The notes beneath the pieces were generated by a model. That model did no database searches. It had not been told where the DNA came from and was given only the letters and a program-made list of their open reading frames with translations. 64,000 bases of DNA, from the NCBI RefSeq assembly GCF_009649225.1, contig NZ_WJPP01000002.1, forward strand, positions 434,001-498,000. Direction: 5' to 3'. Source of the DNA: Spiribacter salilacus. GTDB lineage: Bacteria; Pseudomonadota; Gammaproteobacteria; Nitrococcales; Nitrococcaceae. Shown here piece after piece: positions 22,995-30,845 of the stretch. The number at the start of each line of letters is the position of its first letter. Within the stretch, counting starts at the first letter, position 1. The position numbers and the translations under genes are program-made.

Positions 22995-23875
22995 AGACTC
23001 CGCTGATTTCCCGTCTCAAATAATGCTCTTTTGAGTCGATACAGCGCAGTAATATCTTCTTCGCCATAACCATCGGCCATTAAACGCTCGTAATGCTTAA
23101 TCGTCATTTCAACGGTTGGCAAACTAACATCTAGCCCTTTCAGCAGCCGCTGACACAGCAGTAAATCTTTGTGATGCAGCGCCAGCTTAAAGCCTGGAGC
23201 AAAGTCATTTTCTAACAACCGAGCACCGCGACGTTCAAGTAAACGGCTACCGGCGGCACCCCCGATGAGTACGGGTAATAGCTCATCGGTATCTAGGCCA
23301 CTAGCGGCAGCAAAAGACAAGCCATCACTAACCGCTTGCACAATGCCTGCCACAATCACCTGATTCACGGCCTTTGCCCTTTGACCATTACCAACGGGGC
23401 CAAAGTAACTGATGCGGCTTGAGAAGGGCTCCAGCGCAGGGCGCATCGCATCGAGCACCGCCTCATCTCCGCCCACCATCACCACTAATGTGCCGGCCTC
23501 TGCACCCTCGGAGCCACCGGTTAATGGTGCATCCAAAAAGGCCGTCTTGGTTTTTGCCAACCGCTCGCCGATAATTTCTGCGGTATCGGCACCCACGGTT
23601 GAGGTATCAATCACCGTATGCTGATCAGTAAGCTCCGGTGCAATCGCATCGATCATCTCAAGAATATCTTTATCAGCGCTCACGCAAGTAATGATCACAT
23701 CGCAGCTCTTAGCTAAAGCAGCGGGGCTGTCGGCCACTGGCACGCCAAGCGCCTGACCTAGCTCATCTGCAGTGGCGCGTGTGCGATTCCAAATGGTGGT
23801 GAGCTGCCCTGCATTAGCCAAATGCCTGGCCATGTTGGCGCCCATCACGCCTAATCCAATAAATCCAACGCGCAT
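22991..23875 (-). CDS. Beta-hydroxyacid dehydrogenase (2-hydroxy-3-oxopropionate reductase-like)
   Basis: A 294-residue NAD(P)-dependent enzyme of the 3-hydroxyisobutyrate / tartronate semialdehyde reductase family. The dinucleotide fold is VGFIGLGVMGANMA (3-16). The substrate signature DAPLTGGSEGAEAGTL and the catalytic Lys in GQRAKAVNQ are present. Arg at position 31 (NRT) suggests an NADP preference, which is inference. The exact substrate is open: tartronate semialdehyde, 3-hydroxyisobutyrate or succinic semialdehyde are candidates, and no glyoxylate or valine genes lie nearby to decide. The start follows AGAGGAG. Confidence 0.85.
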   Translation of the reverse strand: MRVGFIGLGVMGANMARHLANAGQLTTIWNRTRATADELGQALGVPVADSPAALAKSCDVIITCVSADKDILEMIDAIAPELTDQHTVIDTSTVGADTAEIIGERLAKTKTAFLDAPLTGGSEGAEAGTLVVMVGGDEAVLDAMRPALEPFSSRISYFGPVGNGQRAKAVNQVIVAGIVQAVSDGLSFAAASGLDTDELLPVLIGGAAGSRLLERRGARLLENDFAPGFKLALHHKDLLLCQRLLKGLDVSLPTVEMTIKHYERLMADGYGEEDITALYRLKRALFETGNQRSL

Positions 23876-23937
23876 ACAAATACTCCTCTGAATAAAATTA
23901 TTATTTTTCCAGTTTACTCGCTAATGGCTCATGCACA

Positions 23938-23972
23938 TAAAAAAACGGGCGACCCTTTAAAAGAGTCGCCCG
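23938..23972 (-). terminator. Rho-independent terminator after amtB
   Basis: On the minus strand an eight-pair GC-rich stem (CGGGCGAC with GTCGCCCG, 23965-23972 and 23946-23953) is followed by seven Ts (23939-23945). It lies 28 bases beyond the amtB stop, so it ends the glnK-amtB transcript before the dehydrogenase gene. Confidence 0.9.
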
Positions 23973-23999
23973 CTTGATTACGAAGTTATCTGCGCGCGT

Positions 24000-25256
24000 T
24001 TACTGCGTGCGAGTAAACTCCGGATAGGCCTCAACACCACACTCGGTGATATCCAGCCCCATCATTTCTTCTTCCTCGGTCACACGAATGCCCATGATCG
24101 CTTTGAGGATCATCCACAGCACTAGGCTGACAACGAAAGTCCAAACAAAGATCGTTGCGATACCAATGAACTGTGCACCAAAGGTTGCCCCGTCGGCCCA
24201 AAGCGGAACCGCCAGCACACCCCAGATACCAGCGGTACCGTGAGCGGAGATCGCACCAACTGGATCATCCAGCTTGAGCTTGTCGAGCGCTACAATAGAG
24301 AGCACTACCAGCACACCACCCACAACACCGATCAGGGTAGCCCCCAGAAGGCTTGGGATATTCGGACCGGCCGTGATGGAAACAAGCCCGGCGATGCCAC
24401 CGTTCAGCGCCATCGTCAGGTCAGCCTTGCCAAACATCAGCCTTGCGGTAATCAGTGCGGCAACAACGCCACCAGCAGCCGCTAAGTTGGTGTTAGCAAA
24501 AACCAGCGCAACGGCATTGGCTGAGTCAACATCAGAGACTTTAAGCTCAGAGCCACCGTTAAATCCAAACCAGCCTAACCACAGAATGAACACGCCCAAC
24601 GTGGCGAGTGGCATGTTGGTACCTGGGATTGGCTTAACTTCACCGTTCGCACCGTACTTGCCCTTACGAGGACCAAGCACAATGACCGCGGCCAAGGCTG
24701 CGGCGGCGCCAAACAAATGCACAATGCCCGAGCCTGCGTAATCGGAGTATCCCAAGTCGCTCAGGAAGCCGCCGCCCCAGCTCCAGAAACCCTGAACTGG
24801 GTACACAATGCCCGTTAAGACCACGGCAAACAGCAGGAAGGACCAGAGCTTCATACGCTCAGCCACCGCACCCGAGATGATGGACATGGCCGTTGCCACA
24901 AACACCACTTGGAAGAAAAAGTCAGACATATTGGAGTAGTAAGCATCGCTGCCTGCCACAATATCGGCTGCTGCGTTATCCGCTGCCCCTAAAATCAGGC
25001 TAAATGAGGGAATAATCGAGCTAACGCCACCGCCATACATAATGTTATAGCCAATCACCATGTACATAATGCAAGCAATCGCATAGAGCGCGACGTTCTT
25101 GGTTAAAATTTCTGTGGTGTTTTTGGCCCGAACCAGTCCGGCCTCTAACATCGTAAATCCGGCCGCCATCCACATGACGAGCGCGCCAGAAATTAGAAAG
25201 TAAAAAGTATCTAGCGCGTATGCGAGCTGCGCTAATTGGTTGAGTTCTTCAGCCAT
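24000..25256 (-). CDS. amtB: Ammonium transporter
   Basis: AmtB is a trimeric inner-membrane channel for ammonium. The 418-residue protein has about eleven membrane segments. The twin-His pore is His180 (SGIVHLFGAAAA) and His339 (ISAHGTAGIWG). The phenylalanine-gate region is FFFQVVFVATAM. The signal-like start of E. coli AmtB is absent; the chain begins with a short acidic helix and then the first membrane segment at 13-35. It is the second gene behind glnK, 33 bases away, and ends in a strong terminator. PII protein blocks the channel when nitrogen is plentiful. Confidence 0.96.
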   Translation of the reverse strand: MAEELNQLAQLAYALDTFYFLISGALVMWMAAGFTMLEAGLVRAKNTTEILTKNVALYAIACIMYMVIGYNIMYGGGVSSIIPSFSLILGAADNAAADIVAGSDAYYSNMSDFFFQVVFVATAMSIISGAVAERMKLWSFLLFAVVLTGIVYPVQGFWSWGGGFLSDLGYSDYAGSGIVHLFGAAAALAAVIVLGPRKGKYGANGEVKPIPGTNMPLATLGVFILWLGWFGFNGGSELKVSDVDSANAVALVFANTNLAAAGGVVAALITARLMFGKADLTMALNGGIAGLVSITAGPNIPSLLGATLIGVVGGVLVVLSIVALDKLKLDDPVGAISAHGTAGIWGVLAVPLWADGATFGAQFIGIATIFVWTFVVSLVLWMILKAIMGIRVTEEEEMMGLDITECGVEAYPEFTRTQ

Positions 25257-25289
25257 TGTTCAAGACTCCCATTAATTCAAAAATCGTTT

Positions 25290-25694
<405 letters not shown>

Positions 25695-25697
25695 TTA

Positions 25698-25713
25698 TGC
25701 ACGGTTCGTGCCA
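25698..25713 (-). promoter_or_regulatory. Sigma-54 (RpoN) promoter of glnK-amtB
   Basis: The minus strand reads TGGCACGAACCGTGCA. It has the -24 GG and -12 GC with the correct ten-base spacing, and differs from the consensus TGGCACN5TTGCA at one important base (G for T in the -12 element). It points at glnK and would give a leader of about 60 bases. Sigma-54 control of glnK-amtB under nitrogen limitation is well established in related bacteria. Confidence 0.85.
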
Positions 25714-25767
25714 AATGCTGCAGAGCATCAAAAAGAAACACATTTCGCGATTCAAAACTGTGCATTC

Positions 25768-25814
25768 GCACCAAAAAAGACGCCCCAGCAGAGGCGGCGC
25801 TCTGTTTTGGTGCA
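25768..25814. promoter_or_regulatory. Inverted repeat, candidate NtrC enhancer
   Basis: GCACCAAAA (25768-25776) and TTTTGGTGC (25805-25813) form nine-base inverted arms 28 bases apart. Each arm contains the NtrC half-site (GCACCA / TGGTGC). The right arm sits in a stretch that fits the 17-base NtrC dyad partly. The position, roughly 80-130 bases upstream of the glnK start point, suits an enhancer for the sigma-54 promoter. A third GTGC/GCAC dyad overlaps at 25760-25771. That NtrC binds here is inference. Confidence 0.5.
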
Positions 25815-25892
25815 CACAGGACCGACTAAAGGGATTGGGCTTTAGAGCTGAGCCACGTAAACTAAAAGACACTACGAACCGGAGGCAAAATC

Positions 25893-26144
25893 ATGCTCGA
25901 TCCAAAGCAACTCGACGAACTCGCACGGCGCTTTACCGAGCAATTACCAAGCGGACTGCGTGATCTGCAGCAGGAAGTCGAAAAAAATGTTCGCATCGCT
26001 GCGCAAAGTGCGTTTAACCGAATGGAATTGGTCACGCGAGAAGAATTTGATGCACAGGCAAAGGTCCTTGCACGCACCAGAGAAAAACTCGAGGCCTTAG
26101 AAGCTCGTATTGCGGCACTGGAAGGTACCGAAAAAGCCGAGTAA
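25893..26144 (+). CDS. ubiK: Ubiquinone biosynthesis accessory factor UbiK (BMFP domain)
   Basis: An 83-residue, almost entirely helical protein with a C-terminal coiled coil (about 45-80: REKLEALEARIAALEG). The pattern LDPKQLDELARRF followed by LRDLQQEVEKNVR and FNRMELVTREEFD is that of UbiK/YqiC (membrane-fusogenic BMFP proteins), which help ubiquinone assembly with UbiJ. A strong CCGGAGG site precedes the ATG. It lies 33 bases upstream of comM, an arrangement also seen in other gammaproteobacteria. Confidence 0.92.
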   Translation: MLDPKQLDELARRFTEQLPSGLRDLQQEVEKNVRIAAQSAFNRMELVTREEFDAQAKVLARTREKLEALEARIAALEGTEKAE

Positions 26145-26177
26145 AACTGCCACATTGCACAAGGAGGTGCATGGGCC

Positions 26178-27689
26178 ATGTCACTTGCGGTTGTTGAAAC
26201 ACGCACGCTTCTTGGTGTGCAAGCGCCCAAGATCAATGTTGAAGTTCATCTCGGGGGCGGCCTGCCCTCCATGTCAATTGTTGGGTTACCGGATGCCGCG
26301 GTGCGAGAGGCTCGTGCCCGCGTTCGTGGCGCCCTAGAGAATAGTGGTTACCGATTCCCGCCACGGCGGGTCACCATTAACCTTGCGCCGGCGGATTTAC
26401 CGAAAGACGGGGCGCGATTTGATTTAGCCATTGCCATTGGCATCTTAATGGCCGTTGGCGAGCTACCAGCAGATGCCATCACAAACACGCTTTTTAGCGC
26501 AGAGCTAGCACTCAGCGGAGCATTGCGTCCCATCCATGGGATCCTACCCATCGCAGCACATAGCCAACATGCCAATGAAACCTTGATTGTTGCCAATGCC
26601 AATGCCGCCGAGGCCGCACTGGCTCATGGAAAAATTCACAGCGCTGAAAGCCTGGCAGAGGTGATTTCACATTTGCGCGGTAGTGCACCGTTACCATTGG
26701 TCACTGCTGATCCTGGTTTTATTCAAACACCCGCGGTAGTTATGGAGGATTTGAGTGATGTGCGTGGTCAACACCGCGCTAGACGTGCACTAGAGCTAGC
26801 CGCAGCGGGGGGCCATAGCCTTTTGTTTCGTGGACCACCCGGTAGTGGCAAAACCATGCTGGCCAGTCGACTCCCGGGGCTTATGCCAGCGATGACCACT
26901 GAAGAGGCCCTAGAGAGCGCTACGATTCAATCGATTGCCCAGGGTGGGTATGACGCCAACCAATGGGGGCAACGCCCTTTTAGGCGCCCTCACCACACCA
27001 CCACGTCCACGGCGCTAACTGGGGGTGGTGCTAAGCCACGCCCCGGTGAAATCTCTCTAGCGCACCATGGCGTTTTATTTCTCGACGAGCTACCAGAATT
27101 TCCACGTGCTGCCCTTGAGGCGCTACGCGAGCCGTTAGAAAGCCAGGTCATTCATATCACGCGGGCCCGCCATCATATGACTTACCCAGCCAATTTTCAG
27201 TTAGTGGCCGCCATGAACCCCTGCCCCTGTGGTTATAGGGGTGATCAAAACGGGTTATGTAAATGTCTTGATAATAAAGTCAGACAATATTGCGCCAAGC
27301 TGAGTGGCCCATTGCTAGATCGGATTGATCTTCAGGTTGATGTGGCACGCGTAAAGGCCGCGGAGCTGGAAGACTTAGACGTGGCAGAGAACAGCACAAC
27401 CGTTCGCAACCGCGTCAGTCGAGTACGATCGGTACAAATGGCACGTGATGGCGTACCCGCGGCCCTGCTGGATAATCAGGCACTAAAGGCAAGCTGCCCC
27501 CTAAGCCCTGCCGCAATGGCCGTGCTCCGTCGAGCCAGCGATCAATTCAACCTCACGGCAAGAGCCTGGCACCGATGCCTACGGCTGACTCGCACGATTG
27601 CAGATTTAGAAGGCGAGAAGACCCCACAGCCCCATCATGTTGCTGAGGCCGTGGGCTATCGAATGAATCTAAGACTCGGGGATCTCTAA
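26178..27689 (+). CDS. comM: YifB/ComM family AAA+ ATPase (Mg-chelatase-like)
   Basis: ComM is a hexameric helicase that promotes branch migration during natural transformation in Vibrio and Haemophilus; the E. coli homologue is YifB. The 503-residue protein has the N-terminal ChlI-like domain (SIVGLPDAAVREARARVR), Walker A GPPGSGKT at 219-226, Walker B LFLDELPEF and the zinc-like cysteines CPCGYRGD and CKC. The C-terminal domain ends in AEAVGYR. It follows ubiK and overlaps the end of the convergent cytochrome gene by 21 bases. No other competence genes are in the window. Confidence 0.94.
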   Translation: MSLAVVETRTLLGVQAPKINVEVHLGGGLPSMSIVGLPDAAVREARARVRGALENSGYRFPPRRVTINLAPADLPKDGARFDLAIAIGILMAVGELPADAITNTLFSAELALSGALRPIHGILPIAAHSQHANETLIVANANAAEAALAHGKIHSAESLAEVISHLRGSAPLPLVTADPGFIQTPAVVMEDLSDVRGQHRARRALELAAAGGHSLLFRGPPGSGKTMLASRLPGLMPAMTTEEALESATIQSIAQGGYDANQWGQRPFRRPHHTTTSTALTGGGAKPRPGEISLAHHGVLFLDELPEFPRAALEALREPLESQVIHITRARHHMTYPANFQLVAAMNPCPCGYRGDQNGLCKCLDNKVRQYCAKLSGPLLDRIDLQVDVARVKAAELEDLDVAENSTTVRNRVSRVRSVQMARDGVPAALLDNQALKASCPLSPAAMAVLRRASDQFNLTARAWHRCLRLTRTIADLEGEKTPQPHHVAEAVGYRMNLRLGDL

Positions 27690-28178
27690 TCCCGTTTCTG
27701 TAACCACCATCCACTCAATGGCCGCACGAATCTCTTCTTCAGTGGCACTGGCACCCTGGGCAGGCATATTGCCGTAGCCTTGCGCCGTATGCTCAATTAG
27801 CGTGGCCCAACCCTGGCCGATGCGCGCTGACCACCCTTCGGCATCGCCAACACCCGGTGCGTTCATGAAATTGCCTTGATGACAGGCAATACAAACAGCC
27901 TGCACTACCTGCTCACCACTGCGCACTTCCATCACGCCATCATCTTCTGCGGCTGAATCGGCACCAGCCATAACCGGCGCTGGATCACCCGTCAGCCGCA
28001 CAGAGTAAAGCGGATTCATATTTTGTTGCGCACGCTCTTGGGCAAGGGCGGCCCGCTCGGGGTTATCAGTTCCAAAAAAAACATTCGCGATCAGAATTAA
28101 AAATACTGTGACTCCGAGCAGTGCCCCAATCACCATCGCAAAGTTACGAATGAAAACGTTATCCTGCTCTGCGCTCAC
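27669..28178 (-). CDS. Membrane-anchored cytochrome c5 family protein
   Basis: A 169-residue protein with an uncleaved or signal-anchor membrane helix (about 14-36), a linker, and one class I c-type heme domain with CIACH near residue 96 and the Met ligand in YGNMPAQG. The domain faces the periplasm. It resembles cytochrome c5 electron carriers of Pseudomonas and Azotobacter. I chose the GTG at 28178; the reading frame continues back to 28253 but those 25 residues have no family match and lie in the promoter gap before the tRNA gene. The 3' end overlaps comM. Confidence 0.85.
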   Translation of the reverse strand: MSAEQDNVFIRNFAMVIGALLGVTVFLILIANVFFGTDNPERAALAQERAQQNMNPLYSVRLTGDPAPVMAGADSAAEDDGVMEVRSGEQVVQAVCIACHQGNFMNAPGVGDAEGWSARIGQGWATLIEHTAQGYGNMPAQGASATEEEIRAAIEWMVVTETGLEIPES

Positions 28179-28248
28179 TAAGCTACCCTCACCATTAAAA
28201 TTCAATTCTGCAAAGTATAGCGACAATGCTGATAAGCGAAAACTGTTG

Positions 28249-28254
28249 TACAAT
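28249..28254 (+). promoter_or_regulatory. Probable -10 box for tRNA-Arg
   Basis: TACAAT ends ten bases before the first base of the tRNA, matching the -10 consensus TATAAT at five of six bases. No good -35 hexamer is visible at the expected spacing, so the promoter is only probable. Confidence 0.45.
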
Positions 28255-28263
28255 TCTGCCCGT

Positions 28264-28340
<77 letters not shown>

Positions 28341-28363
28341 CCTTTTTGCAGGAAGTAATTATC

Positions 28364-29386
28364 GTGAAAGCATTCTTTGATCCTCGGCAAGACTTACATC
28401 ACCCGCGCACCTATTTTACGCGGGGCCAAATGCGCGCACCGCAGGAAATTCCTGAGCGCACTGGTCACATTCGAACGGGTCTTGAGAGCACCGGCATCGT
28501 CACGCAAACCCCAGCAGATCACGGCATGCGGCCAATCAACCGGGTACATGACTTAGGCTATCTGCGGTTCTTGCAGGCCTGTCATGCAGAATGGACAAGC
28601 ATGCCCGAGGATTGGGGTAACGAGGTTATTTCTAATATTTTTGTTCGCTCACCCAACAACCTGCGCGGTATTTTGGCTGAGGCTGCGTGTTATCTGGCCG
28701 ATGGCAGCTGCCCAGTGGGAGAACATACTTGGGAGGCCGCGTATTGGTCAGCACAATGCGCTGTCAGCGCTGCTGATGAAGTGGTTAAAGGCGAAAACAT
28801 GAGCTTTGCGCTGTGCCGCCCACCAGGCCACCACGCAAGGCGGGATGCCGCCGGCGGCTTTTGTTATCTCAATAACGCCGCCATTGCCGCTGAAGCGTTG
28901 CAGGCGCGTTTTCCGCGCATCGCAATTTTAGATACCGACGTGCATCATGGTCAGGGCATTCAAGAGATCTTTTATGATCGCGCAGACGTCCTTTATATAT
29001 CGATTCATGGTGACCCCACCAACTTCTACCCTGTCGTAACGGGCTTTGAAGATGAGCGCGGCACGGGTGAAGGCATGGGTTACAACTTAAACCTGCCTCT
29101 ACCCCATGGATCAGGGCCCGCGGCTTTTTATCGTCAGCTCGATAAGGCATTAAACGCAATCAAACTGTTTGCGCCAGATGCCTTTGTTTTTTGTAATGGC
29201 TTTGATATCTATCGAGAAGATCCGCAGGCCAAAATTGGCGTCGAACCCGATGATATCCAGCAGCTGGGCAGCCAAATTGCCCAATTAAACCTGCCAACGG
29301 TGGTTATTCAGGAGGGCGGCTATCATTACGATAGCTTAGCGAGTAATACAGAGCGGTTGATTGCCGGGCTAACTCACGCGGGCTAG
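28364..29386 (+). CDS. Acetylpolyamine amidohydrolase-like deacetylase (histone deacetylase superfamily)
   Basis: A 340-residue zinc deacetylase. The catalytic His pair is His156-His157 (CRPPGHHA). Zinc ligands are Asp192 and His194 ([10 protein letters not shown]) and Asp281, and the transition-state Tyr320 is in EGGYHYD. These line up within two or three positions of Mycoplana ramosa acetylpolyamine amidohydrolase (His158/159, Asp195, His197, Asp284, Tyr323). The TWEAA and GDPxxFYP segments also match that enzyme, so acetylated polyamines are the likeliest substrate. I chose the GTG behind AGGAAG, 24 bases after the tRNA gene; the frame from 28346 is unsupported. It may ride on the tRNA transcript. 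Confidence 0.87.
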   Translation: MKAFFDPRQDLHHPRTYFTRGQMRAPQEIPERTGHIRTGLESTGIVTQTPADHGMRPINRVHDLGYLRFLQACHAEWTSMPEDWGNEVISNIFVRSPNNLRGILAEAACYLADGSCPVGEHTWEAAYWSAQCAVSAADEVVKGENMSFALCRPPGHHARRDAAGGFCYLNNAAIAAEALQARFPRIAILDTDVHHGQGIQEIFYDRADVLYISIHGDPTNFYPVVTGFEDERGTGEGMGYNLNLPLPHGSGPAAFYRQLDKALNAIKLFAPDAFVFCNGFDIYREDPQAKIGVEPDDIQQLGSQIAQLNLPTVVIQEGGYHYDSLASNTERLIAGLTHAG

Positions 29387-29387
29387 G

Positions 29388-30362
29388 CTAATCGCCCAGC
29401 CAAAAATCTCGGGTTAGCCAAGCGCCCAGTGGCTGAAGCGCTGGCAGGGCATCAGCGCGCAGTGCCGCTCTGCAAACGCTCACCATCTCTTTGGCCAGCA
29501 CATCAAACTCACCCACGTGATACCCCACCGAGAGATGGCGTTTTACCACCGGCCCGGGCAGCGGCACGATCTGAACATGGCGTAGCCGCTCGCGCCCCTG
29601 CAGCAGACACAGCGGTGTCGTCACGGCAAAACCCAGCCCGGCGCCAACCATCGTAAAAACCGAATCGGTGGAATCGAAGGCCAAATTACACCTTGGCTGC
29701 AAGCGGAGCCGACTGAGATGCAGGGCAACTTGTCGTGATAATGCCGCACGCTCGCTATAAGCCACCAATTCAAGATCGGCCACTATACGCTCTAGCCCTT
29801 CATCGGCATGCGGGTAATCTGCTGGTAGAACCAGGACCATCGGCTCTGCTAACAGCGGCTCAGCGGCAATGCCTTCCTGCTCAACCAGACTGGTGTCGCT
29901 GGTAATCACTAAATCCAGCTCACGCCGCCTTAGCCCATCCACATGGCTCAGTGACTGTCCTGATAACAGCAGACACCCACCGCCCGCCTCGCGCAGCCTG
30001 GTTGCCAGTGCGGGGCCAACGTTAACGGCAAGCGAATCAACCAAGCCGATGCGCAGCTTGGCTTCACCCACATTGGCAGCGCGCCGTACTGCCTGCGCGG
30101 CATCGGCGGCGGCAGCCAATAAGCGTCTGGCGCGGTGATGAAGCTCATGCCCAGGGTGGGTCAGTGCGGTTGGTCTTACGCTGCGATCTAATAAAGGTAC
30201 GCCAAGCGCTTGTTCAAGCTGACGGATAACCTGAGAGACACCCGATTGCGACATGTTTAGGCGCCGTGCAGTTGCCGTCATACTGCCCGACTCAGCAACA
30301 CTGACGAAAATCTCTAATGCACGCAAATCACTCAACCCCGCCTTGGGGCCGTCTTTGGCCAT
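29388..30362 (-). CDS. LysR-family transcriptional regulator, probably of the sarcosine oxidase operon
   Basis: A 324-residue LysR protein. The N-terminal winged helix (about 10-70) has the typical LRALEIFVSVAESGSMTATARRL and a recognition helix SQSGVSQVIRQLE. The effector-binding domain follows (about 97-305). A 27-base gap and an AAGGATG ribosome site separate it from soxG on the same strand, so it is probably the last gene of the sox operon and may regulate it. The inducer is unknown; sarcosine or a precursor is a reasonable guess. It converges with the deacetylase gene, one base apart. Confidence 0.9.
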   Translation of the reverse strand: MAKDGPKAGLSDLRALEIFVSVAESGSMTATARRLNMSQSGVSQVIRQLEQALGVPLLDRSVRPTALTHPGHELHHRARRLLAAAADAAQAVRRAANVGEAKLRIGLVDSLAVNVGPALATRLREAGGGCLLLSGQSLSHVDGLRRRELDLVITSDTSLVEQEGIAAEPLLAEPMVLVLPADYPHADEGLERIVADLELVAYSERAALSRQVALHLSRLRLQPRCNLAFDSTDSVFTMVGAGLGFAVTTPLCLLQGRERLRHVQIVPLPGPVVKRHLSVGYHVGEFDVLAKEMVSVCRAALRADALPALQPLGAWLTRDFWLGD

Positions 30363-30389
30363 GCTATGGCATCCTTATTCTGGCTTTGC

Positions 30390-30845
30390 CTATCTTACCA
30401 ATCGTAAGCGACCAGGCAGCGTCTGCGCCAGCGCTTCGGCATAACTACGCAGAGGGAATAAATCAAAGGCGCCGTCGGCGCGCGCATGCAGCATGACATC
30501 AATCTGGCCAATCTGCCCAGAAGCCGTGGCACCGTTAGGAAAGGCTGTAGCGCGCAAATCAATTGGCGTGAGCCGATCCAGCATGGTTCGCACTGACGGG
30601 CCTTCAAGTACAAACCAAGTGCGCTGCTGGCTACAGGCGATAACCATAGGCGCAGCAAACAGGGCGGGTAACTCAGCGGCAGCCTGCGCACTATTTGTCA
30701 CAACATAGTACCGGGTTGGACGCAGCCGAATGGCGAGCACGTCGCTGATCTGCTGAAACGCACGATCATCTGCTGGCGACTCGACCACCCAGGCACCCAC
30801 AATAGGCTGTTCACGCAAGGTCAGTTCCTGATCAGGCTTACCCAT
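30390..30845 (-). CDS. soxG: Sarcosine oxidase gamma subunit
   Basis: Gamma subunit of heterotetrameric sarcosine oxidase, a 151-residue protein whose fold is related to the folate-binding domain of aminomethyltransferases. Its role is structural or in handling the folate-bound C1 unit. The FPNGATASGQIGQIDVMLH stretch and the C-terminal FPLRSYAEALAQTL segment are family traits. I chose the ATG at 30845, which overlaps the soxA end by eight bases; a start at 30872 adds nine residues inside soxA. Sequence conservation in this subunit is low, so the call rests partly on the operon. Confidence 0.9.
   Translation of the reverse strand: MGKPDQELTLREQPIVGAWVVESPADDRAFQQISDVLAIRLRPTRYYVVTNSAQAAAELPALFAAPMVIACSQQRTWFVLEGPSVRTMLDRLTPIDLRATAFPNGATASGQIGQIDVMLHARADGAFDLFPLRSYAEALAQTLPGRLRLVR

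Noticed and set aside
24274-24741. 155-residue open frame on the plus strand
   Set aside because: Fully antisense to amtB with low-complexity Ser/Thr/Pro content; a codon-bias shadow.
26178-27689. Magnesium chelatase (bacteriochlorophyll synthesis)
   Set aside because: The Mg-chelatase-like domain is the YifB/ComM arrangement; no other bch genes are present.
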